From the NCBI GenBank assembly GCA_937139405.1, contig CAKZPV010000007.1, forward strand, positions 1-52,498: 52,498 nucleotides of DNA, in the 5' to 3' direction. The notes below the pieces were generated by a model, which worked only from the letters and a program-made list of their open reading frames with translations, was not told where the DNA came from and searched no databases. Of the stretch, positions 46,502-52,498 are shown in pieces. Within the stretch, counting starts at the first letter, position 1, and each line of letters opens with the position of its first letter. Origin of the DNA: an uncultured Nitrospirota bacterium. Lineage in GTDB: Bacteria; Nitrospirota; Nitrospiria; Nitrospirales; UBA8639. A program made the position numbers and the translations under genes.

Positions 46502-48592
46502 ATGAAACACGGCACCATCCGCAATGTTGTCCTGGCCTCCTATCCTGGAGCCGGAAAAACCAGTGTCACCGAAGCCATCGCTTTTTCGACCGGAATCATT
46601 CCCTCAATGGGTAGCGTCCTACAGGGAAATACCATTGGTGATTTTGAACCAGAAGAAGTTCATCGTCATCATTCCCTGAGCATGGCGCTGATTCAGTTAG
46701 AATGGCAGGGGACACGGATAAATATACTAGACACGCCAGGAATGATGGACTATGGAGTGGAAGTCCAATCCGCGTTGCGGGCGGCTGATGGTGTGATTCT
46801 TGTCGTGGGAGCTGGGACAGGGCTTCGCTCAGAAATTGAACGCGTATGGGAATATATTCAAGATCATGAATTGCCGTGTTTGCTCTTTATTAATGAATTG
46901 GATAAAGACGGCACTGATTTTAATGAGATCTTAGGAGAATGTGAAAAGACATTAGAGCTAAAAGGCGTACCGCTCACTATCCCAGCTATGCAAGATGATC
47001 AATTAATCGGAGTCTTTGATCTATTGTCACGCCAACTGGTGACGTCCAATGTTCAATTTGCAAAAATAACGCAAGACGACATTCCAACAGAACACAAAAC
47101 TTTAACCACAGAACATCGTCGGCGCCTCACGGAATTGGTGGCCGAAACAAATGATCAACTCGTCGAAAAATATCTTACCGACGGAGAGTTATCAGACGAA
47201 GATCTTATTGATGGCTTAATGATAGGAGCGCTAGAGCGGAAAATTGTGCCCGTACTCTGTGGCTCGGCAACTAGTCACGTTGGGATGGCAAGTCTTATGG
47301 AAGCCATCAAGCGATTTCTCCCTTCCCCTGAAGATCGTGCTAGCCTTCACCCTTTGGCAGGAATACAGCCGCAAACACACGAAGTATGTCAACGAGAGCC
47401 GGATGCGCAGGCTCCATTTTCAGGGTTAGCGTTCAAAACGACAATCGATCCCTTTATGGGGCGCCTCACCTATGTCCGAATGTTATCTGGGACGTTACAC
47501 GCCGATTCTGGTTTTTTGAATGCTTCTCGACAGACCAAAGAAAAGGGTGGGCACCTCTTTTTTTCGATTGGGAAGAAACATCAACAAGTCGATCACGTCT
47601 GTGCCGGAGATATTGTCGCCATTGCCAAGCTCAAAGATACACAAACAGGGGATACCATTTGTGATGACAAGCATCCTATCGTGTATCCAGGTCTCAATAT
47701 TATGAAACCTGTCATGTCTTATGCTTTAGAAGTCAAAAGTAGTAAGGAAATCGACAAGGTCAGCTTAGGGTTACATAAATTGGTTGAAGAAGATCCATCT
47801 TTAGAGTTTCTGAGGAATGACGAAACCAAAGAAATGCTTTTGAGTGGAGTCGGCCAGGTGCATATCGATGCCACATTGGAAAAATTGCGACGGAAATATG
47901 GAGTTGACGTCAATTTACATATGCCCAAAGTGCCATATAAAGAAACCATCCATAGGATGGCACAAGCACAGGGAAAATATAAAAAACAAACAGGTGGGCA
48001 TGGACAATTTGGAGATTGTTGGCTGAAAATTGAGCCGTCACCTCGCGGCAAAGGGTTTGAATTTCACAATAAAATCGTAGGTGGAGCGATCCCTCGAAAC
48101 TTTATACCTGCGGTAGAAAAAGGTGCGTTAGAAGCCATGCAGCATGGCATTATAGCCGGTTTTCCTGTTATCGACATTCAAGTCACAGTCTATGATGGCT
48201 CCCATCATCCGGTGGACTCCTCAGAAATGGCGTTCAAGGTGGCGGCATCCATAGGGTTGAAAAAAGCCATGGAATCAGCACAAGCTGGATTGTTGGAGCC
48301 GGTGATGGTGGTAGAGGTGACGGTACCGGATGATCTAGTCGGAACCGTTATTGGCGATCTCAATTCGCGACGTGGGCGTATTCAAGGTATGGAGGTCAAA
48401 GGCCATAATGAAATTCTAAAGGCACATGTGCCTTTAGCAGAAATGCTCAGCTATGCGCCGACACTGACGTCGCTCACAGCTGGAAAAGGGAGCTATCGTA
48501 TGGAATTCTTTGGCTATGAGGACGTGCCTCAAGAAATGATTAATCGCATTGTGGAAGAATACAAAAAAGAAGCCGTGGCATCGGCTTCATGA
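46502..48592 (+). CDS. Elongation factor G paralogue (EF-G-like GTPase)
   Basis: The 696-residue product has the EF-G domain order. G1 is SYPGAGKTS (13-21) instead of the usual HIDAGKTT, G3 is LDTPG, and G4 is NELD (canonical NKMD). Domain II follows (FKTTIDPFMGRLTYVRMLSG), then domains III, IV (GGHGQFGDCWLKIEP, PVDSSEMAFKVAA) and V (GDLNSRRGRIQGME). A ribosome binding site GAGGAGG precedes the ATG. It is not the main EF-G but a divergent paralogue of the FusA2 kind. Possible roles are ribosome recycling, translation under stress, or ribosome protection. Confidence 0.88.
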   Translation: MKHGTIRNVVLASYPGAGKTSVTEAIAFSTGIIPSMGSVLQGNTIGDFEPEEVHRHHSLSMALIQLEWQGTRINILDTPGMMDYGVEVQSALRAADGVILVVGAGTGLRSEIERVWEYIQDHELPCLLFINELDKDGTDFNEILGECEKTLELKGVPLTIPAMQDDQLIGVFDLLSRQLVTSNVQFAKITQDDIPTEHKTLTTEHRRRLTELVAETNDQLVEKYLTDGELSDEDLIDGLMIGALERKIVPVLCGSATSHVGMASLMEAIKRFLPSPEDRASLHPLAGIQPQTHEVCQREPDAQAPFSGLAFKTTIDPFMGRLTYVRMLSGTLHADSGFLNASRQTKEKGGHLFFSIGKKHQQVDHVCAGDIVAIAKLKDTQTGDTICDDKHPIVYPGLNIMKPVMSYALEVKSSKEIDKVSLGLHKLVEEDPSLEFLRNDETKEMLLSGVGQVHIDATLEKLRRKYGVDVNLHMPKVPYKETIHRMAQAQGKYKKQTGGHGQFGDCWLKIEPSPRGKGFEFHNKIVGGAIPRNFIPAVEKGALEAMQHGIIAGFPVIDIQVTVYDGSHHPVDSSEMAFKVAASIGLKKAMESAQAGLLEPVMVVEVTVPDDLVGTVIGDLNSRRGRIQGMEVKGHNEILKAHVPLAEMLSYAPTLTSLTAGKGSYRMEFFGYEDVPQEMINRIVEEYKKEAVASAS

Positions 48593-48617
48593 GCGAAAGC
48601 GAGAAGTTCTTGTCAGG

Positions 48618-48878
48618 CTACATGTCATTGGGCAAAGGCGAGCTTGAACGCTGTTGTTGAGTCATACGCCACATAATGGCACCCCAAAACCATCCACCGA
48701 TTGGAAATAGAACAATGGCCATGGATAGGTACACCCAGAAAGGCCCAGGGGGGCCCAACCAAGCCATGGCAACCGACCATAGAATGGCAGTTGTTATGCC
48801 CCAACCGAAAACTCCAATGTTGAGAATAAACCGACGTCGTTCCTCGGAGATGGTAGTGGGGTCGGGAGGTGAAGTCAT
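48618..48878 (-). CDS. Small two-transmembrane-helix protein
   Basis: The 86-residue product has a short cytoplasmic N-terminus (TISEERRRFILNIGVFGW), helix 1 (about 22-42) and helix 2 (WVYLSMAIVLFPIGGWFWGA). It fits the 2TM-domain family of small membrane proteins of unknown function. It ends within 30 bases of the EF-G-like stop, in convergent orientation. Confidence 0.65.
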   Translation of the reverse strand: MTSPPDPTTISEERRRFILNIGVFGWGITTAILWSVAMAWLGPPGPFWVYLSMAIVLFPIGGWFWGAIMWRMTQQQRSSSPLPNDM

Positions 48879-49275
48879 AGAATGGGTATCGGCTCTTGCG
48901 CCCTAGAAGTTGAGGACAGTAACTTTTCCCTTCAAAGAACGATCACTTCCCATAGAAAAAACAGTTAGCGAAGGGAATTTTGGGGCTACCAAGAGGTACC
49001 CAAGGAAAGTAATCAATCGTGCTGTCGAAGGACACAAAAAAGCGATGCCTCTCTAACTTCTTAAAAATAGGGGGAAAACAACAAATCTCAAATACTGTGC
49101 TTCCTTAGATTTCAATCCAAGGATTTTCGATCTCTTGTTGTAAGCTAACAATAGTGGTTGAAGTAAATGATGAGCCTAAATTAATTCGTGTCTGACCCTT
49201 AATTAATTATTCTTACTTATATGTGTGCTAAAATATTCGCATACAGGCAAACAAGCGCGAAGTCATTTTTAATTT
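48879..49275. other. Intergenic region with an AT-rich repeat-like motif
   Basis: Almost 400 bases without a gene. It holds the repeat-like sequence at 49179-49208. The section 48950-49130 has no clear structure that I can see. The promoter for the gene at 49276 should be near its right end. Confidence 0.4.
49179..49208. repeat. REP-like palindromic sequence
   Basis: AATTAATTCGTGTCTGACCC followed by TTAATTAATT. The flanks AATTAATT/AATTAATT form an inverted repeat around GTGTCTGACC. The core resembles GGTCAGACACxAATTA pieces seen elsewhere in this window (24230-24248, and weakly 19636-19653), so it could be a dispersed intergenic repeat. Confidence 0.4.
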
Positions 49276-50106
49276 ATGATAGCAGAATACATTGAAGCTT
49301 TACTGACGCCTGCGCCTAAATGGGCGAAGCACATGGAGCTTCTCAATGAAGCGATCGCAATATCGGCACGGGCGAAAAGATGCTGTGAGGCTTGGGCACC
49401 GCATCAGCAACACACGAAAGAAGCTATAATCGATGCGATGGAAGCTTGTGACCAACATCGAATAGTTTTGGTCGTTGGTTCCGGATCATGTCTGGATATC
49501 CCCCTTGCGGAGTTAGCCAACAAATTCAAACAAGTCATACTGATTGATGTCGTTCATCCTTTGAAATCAAAACGACATGGCTGGAATCATGTGGTTCAGA
49601 TCACACAGGATATTACGGGACAATTGGAAACCCTTTATAACCATCCGGAAACATTACCGGAAATGTATGCGCCAAATATTTATCATGATGTTCCTGAGAT
49701 AGATCTTGTCCTATCGGTGAATCTTGCTAGTCAACTACCCATTATGCCTCTAAAGTATCTGGCAGACAAAATGTCTCATGATGAAAAAGAATTAAACAGG
49801 TTTGCCAAAAACTTAATAAGGGCTCATTTTACATGGTTATCCGGCTTTACATGTACTACCGCTCTTATCTGTGACCAAGCTTGGGAAAGGCTGGATGCAA
49901 CCGGAAAACTCATTGAGTTGGATGATCCGCTGTATGGTCTCATATCACAAAAAACCACCAGGGAGTGGTATTGGGACGTGGCACCAACACATGAGACGGG
50001 GACTGATTTTTCGCACCGAAACCATGTGGGTTATTGGGCAAATTTTCTATTTGTAGCTTCTGATGATCTATCTGCCAATCCAAACTGTATCTATGCGCAG
50101 TCGTAG
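49276..50106 (+). CDS. Orphan protein with a Rossmann-like motif
   Basis: The 276-residue product is unrecognised. Residues 63-85 (VLVVGSGSCLDIPLAELANK) look like a nucleotide- or SAM-binding turn, with IDVVHP 15 residues later, so a divergent methyltransferase-type fold is possible. The C-terminal third is aromatic (REWYWDVAPTHETGTDF). No signal peptide. The gene follows a repeat-like region and precedes a small secreted protein, in an accessory section of the window. Confidence 0.65.
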   Translation: MIAEYIEALLTPAPKWAKHMELLNEAIAISARAKRCCEAWAPHQQHTKEAIIDAMEACDQHRIVLVVGSGSCLDIPLAELANKFKQVILIDVVHPLKSKRHGWNHVVQITQDITGQLETLYNHPETLPEMYAPNIYHDVPEIDLVLSVNLASQLPIMPLKYLADKMSHDEKELNRFAKNLIRAHFTWLSGFTCTTALICDQAWERLDATGKLIELDDPLYGLISQKTTREWYWDVAPTHETGTDFSHRNHVGYWANFLFVASDDLSANPNCIYAQS

Positions 50107-50261
50107 AGAATTGTAATTATCGGTAAATAGTCTTTCGCTTTAAGGGCTTCACTCGAAGAGAAACGAGAGAGGATGAAGATGAAGACAAGTGTGTTCGTTA
50201 CACCATTCTTTCAGACGGTTTCCTTAGCTTTTGTCTCTCACCCTAAAAATGGAATAAGTGG

Positions 50262-50591
50262 ATGAAATTAATCCTCTTGGGAACAGCACTCTGGCTAATG
50301 ATGTTCACTGGGTTTGCTTTGGCTAATCTGCTTGAAGTCGCGAAAGCCGTGGAGGGCGCCCAGTGCAAAAAATTGGCGACAGACTATGCGAACGATCCCG
50401 GTGCGTCTACGGTACAAGCCATTGCGCAACTACAGATCTGCCTGGCTCAAACTTTAAAAGCGACAACCTCACGTGCCATACCAAGAAATTTTGACATTCA
50501 ATCTCCACGTCCTTCGAAAAACAACGTCGACTCCATGCTCCCGAGACTACCAACGCCTCCTACACCTCCTAGTTCAATAAAAATTCGATGA
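50262..50591 (+). CDS. Small exported protein of unknown function
   Basis: The 109-residue product has a signal peptide (LILLGTALWLMMFTGFALA). The mature part is 90 residues with two cysteines (QCKKLA, QICLAQ), probably one disulfide, and a Pro-rich C-terminus (PRLPTPPTPPSS). No family was recognised. Confidence 0.5.
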   Translation: MKLILLGTALWLMMFTGFALANLLEVAKAVEGAQCKKLATDYANDPGASTVQAIAQLQICLAQTLKATTSRAIPRNFDIQSPRPSKNNVDSMLPRLPTPPTPPSSIKIR

Positions 50592-50885
50592 GGACAGTAT
50601 TAGACTAGAGTTCGAAAGCTCTCACAAAACTTTTGTTAACGAAAACTGGGCATATTTATCTAGCAAAATCTGTAGTTGGAAATAGGCATGGATATTTGAT
50701 CTAGGGGGCGACGCAGGATTCGGGAATTATCGTACGCTAAGCTCCGGGAAATGGCCTTAGATCGCGGAATTGCCTGGGTTTTATCTTATTACGATGCTGC
50801 TCACTGTCCCAGTTTATCTATAGTCTAAATAGGACAACAATGGAGCCTATAAAAATAAGGCGTTGCGGGCTATTTTTTCGTAGAG

Positions 50886-50993
50886 GTTCAATTGGGACAG
50901 CGAACAGCCATCTATTACCGGGTAGCGCGTGATCTGGGTATCAGCAAAAACACGGTCATGGACAATGTGAAGAGGACGCGTGATGTTGCTTAA
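50886..50993 (+). pseudogene. Transposase-like HTH fragment
   Basis: In one frame the 35-residue remnant reads VQLGQRTAIYYRVARDLGIS then KNTVMDNVKRTRDVA and a TAA stop. RVARDLGISKNTV is a typical helix-turn-helix of IS21- or IS30-like transposases. There is no start codon and nothing of the catalytic domain, so it is a remnant. Confidence 0.35.
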
Positions 50994-51054
50994 TCGAACA
51001 CATCATGCTTCTCTATAGCGGACATTCGTGTGACCTAAATTATACCTTCGAAAC

Positions 51055-51080
51055 CTTCCGCAGTCGGCCAAAAGCGGACA
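51055..51080. repeat. Direct repeat left of the PIN-like gene
   Basis: CTTCCGCAGTCGGCC followed by AAAAGCGGACA. It matches 52412-52437 at 23 of 26 positions in the same orientation. Confidence 0.7.
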
Positions 51081-51131
51081 CTGAACACGTTCTCAAAGCA
51101 CTAAACATAAGCATAATTTGTTGCTCAATAT

Positions 51132-52286
51132 TTATTTATCTGCCTTGATCTGATCCATAATTTCATGTGTTCTTTTCAATATTCTCTTGTCTTCTTCAGG
51201 GTCCCTGGGCTCTGGTTTTCTTTCAGCATCCTTACGCCAATTTGGCTCAAGGTCGCCATATACTTGATCATATAAACGTGAAACCAAAAAATCACCTTCT
51301 CTGGGGGGCCACGCTGCATAATTCCTAGTTCCTGTTTTTTTCACTTCCTCAGGTAAACTCTCGTAATACTCCGTGAGTGCAGCCATGTCTTTTTTTAATG
51401 CAGGCTGCTCAATAAACCGCTGATCTTCTCTTAGAAGAAGCGGGGCCATCTGTTTATGGAGCTTATCATTTGATGTGAAAAACGTTGTAAAAGGCAGGTA
51501 ATAAAAATACGTGAAGTCTATTTTATGAGAGGCTCTTTGGTCGGAGATTAGACGGCGAGTTATCAGAAAATTAAAAAACAAATCAACTTTCAACACATAA
51601 GCAGCATATGGGGCAAATTCAGGCAATGGTCGCCGGCCGAAATGCTGCCATCTAGCTAAAATACGTGCATGGTGATTTGAAGGCACACCGAGATACTGTA
51701 GAGCCATAAGAAGGATTTTGTATGCATCATTCCCCAGAGCTTTGTCTATAAAAGCTAAAATTTCTTCTGGCGTTTTTAGGTTCTTGATATGACTTTCTGC
51801 CCACTTCATGGATTGGCTGATTGCTGAAAGATCCAATTCTTCAAGGGTATCCTGCCACTCAGCTGCCATTTCATGCTCCAAGGCATTAAAATCGCCCTGC
51901 TGCCATAGGCGTAATGCTTTTGACTCTGGCATGTCCTCAAAGAACACCCCATAGCTGCCATCACTATGTTGCACTCTTTTGCCGCCGCCCAAATATGGTT
52001 TTCCATTCATCTCCACTTGCTCGTGAACCAAGTCCCCAATGACCAGTTCTTTATAAAACATGTTAGGAGTGATGGCATAGTTAGGGATCTTGGCTGCTAA
52101 AATAGCCACCTCTTCCTCAGGCTTTTTCCCTCTCTTTGACTCCTTCTTGAGATTACCAAGCACCTCCATAAAAAGAGTTGGTGTAAGAACAACGTGAAAG
52201 TGATGATGAAGCCAATCAGCTTCCTTTGCTGTAAGGCTTTGCAGGGTCGACTTATCGTAAATTAAAGTGGGGCCATGGCTCATCAT
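51132..52286 (-). CDS. PIN-like domain nuclease with large helical insert
   Basis: The 384-residue product has the four acidic positions of a PIN domain in order: D11 in LIYDKSTL, E41 in TPTLFMEVLGNL, D257 in HKIDFTYFYYLPF, and D274 in FTSNDKLHK. About 200 helical residues (45-250) are inserted between the second and third, unlike the 130-residue toxins of VapC type. PIN enzymes cleave RNA with Mg2+. There is no adjacent antitoxin, and the gene is bounded by direct repeats. A role in defence or stress is a guess. The C-terminal tail is charged (RKPEPRDPEEDKRILKRTHE). Confidence 0.65.
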   Translation of the reverse strand: MMSHGPTLIYDKSTLQSLTAKEADWLHHHFHVVLTPTLFMEVLGNLKKESKRGKKPEEEVAILAAKIPNYAITPNMFYKELVIGDLVHEQVEMNGKPYLGGGKRVQHSDGSYGVFFEDMPESKALRLWQQGDFNALEHEMAAEWQDTLEELDLSAISQSMKWAESHIKNLKTPEEILAFIDKALGNDAYKILLMALQYLGVPSNHHARILARWQHFGRRPLPEFAPYAAYVLKVDLFFNFLITRRLISDQRASHKIDFTYFYYLPFTTFFTSNDKLHKQMAPLLLREDQRFIEQPALKKDMAALTEYYESLPEEVKKTGTRNYAAWPPREGDFLVSRLYDQVYGDLEPNWRKDAERKPEPRDPEEDKRILKRTHEIMDQIKADK

Positions 52287-52411
52287 ACCTTAAACACTGT
52301 GCTCCTTCACTACACTATATAAACGTCTGCTTTGGGTCGATTTGCGGCAAATTCGTTATAGCTTCTAATGACCGCTTTTTCGTTAGCCGACTTTCAACCT
52401 AAACAGTTCTA

Positions 52412-52437
52412 CTTCCGGCATCGGCCAAAAGCGGACA
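52412..52437. repeat. Direct repeat right of the PIN-like gene
   Basis: CTTCCGGCATCGGCC followed by AAAAGCGGACA. The same direct repeat as at 51055-51080, 1.36 kb away. The sequence GTCTGCTTTGGGTCGAT near 52327 also resembles this family of repeats in its GC-rich core. The window ends 61 bases later without another gene being visible. Confidence 0.7.
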
Positions 52438-52498
52438 TCTGAGATGACAAAAGGGAGTGAAAGTATATTACCTCCACTAGAGCATTCCGAGGGAGGAG

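Larger units (their letters stand above)
50592..51131. other. Gene-poor region with transposase-like fragment and repeat
   Basis: About 540 bases without an intact gene. A helix-turn-helix-coding fragment sits at 50886-50993 and one copy of a direct repeat at 51055-51080. A further AGCGGACATTCG at 51017-51028 shares part of that repeat. This looks like old mobile-element debris. Confidence 0.5.

Overview
The window looks like a chromosomal segment of a Gram-negative-type bacterium with moderate GC. My best guess is a Nitrospirota (Nitrospira-like) nitrite oxidiser. The hints are a NarK-type nitrate/nitrite transporter, the rpoH/groESL linkage, a compact ribBA-ribH-nusB-purBCSQ-purL-purF run and many secreted proteins of unknown function. 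No rRNA or other taxonomic marker is present, so this assignment is inference.

Layout. (1) 1-7.6 kb is accessory: a BrnT/BrnA toxin-antitoxin pair cut by the left edge, a small membrane protein and a HEPN-like protein whose upstream regions share four long dyad sites, a TM0106-type RecB/RNase H nuclease, a DUF3885 gene, a decayed gene and small secreted proteins. (2) 7.6-21 kb is mostly core: a tandem pair of exported HEAT-repeat paralogues, proC, a lytic transglycosylase, an exported protein with three copies of one domain, tRNA-Phe, proA, a large orphan protein, a flavin-dependent-halogenase-like oxidoreductase and queG. (3) 21-25.4 kb holds an interrupted DUF922 gene and the heat-shock group rpoH, groS and groL on the minus strand, closed by a strong bidirectional terminator. 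(4) 25.6-36.5 kb is a long plus-strand run: nitrate/nitrite transporter, riboflavin genes, nusB and six purine genes, with a DUF433 gene inserted between purQ and purL. (5) 36.6-40.4 kb carries an exported thioredoxin-like protein, an MBL-fold protein, a TPR protein and an O-methyltransferase-like protein. (6) 40.5-48.9 kb carries an orphan 7TM-GAF histidine kinase, a large fusion of a LuxD-like acyl hydrolase with a methyltransferase, and an EF-G paralogue. (7) 49-52.5 kb is accessory again: orphan genes, a transposase-like remnant and a PIN-like nuclease gene between two 26-bp direct repeats.

How the genes fit together. proA and proC give two steps of proline synthesis. ribBA/ribH and the pur genes both start from purine-nucleotide metabolism, with nusB for antitermination between them. 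RpoH probably drives the adjacent groS-groL. The most unusual items are the LuxD-like/methyltransferase fusion (43703-46024), the dyad-controlled HEPN-like locus (805-2570), the PIN-like gene in a repeat-bounded cassette (51055-52437) and the halogenase-like enzyme next to an uncharacterised 590-residue protein (15238-18553). No CRISPR array, prophage or intact insertion sequence was seen.
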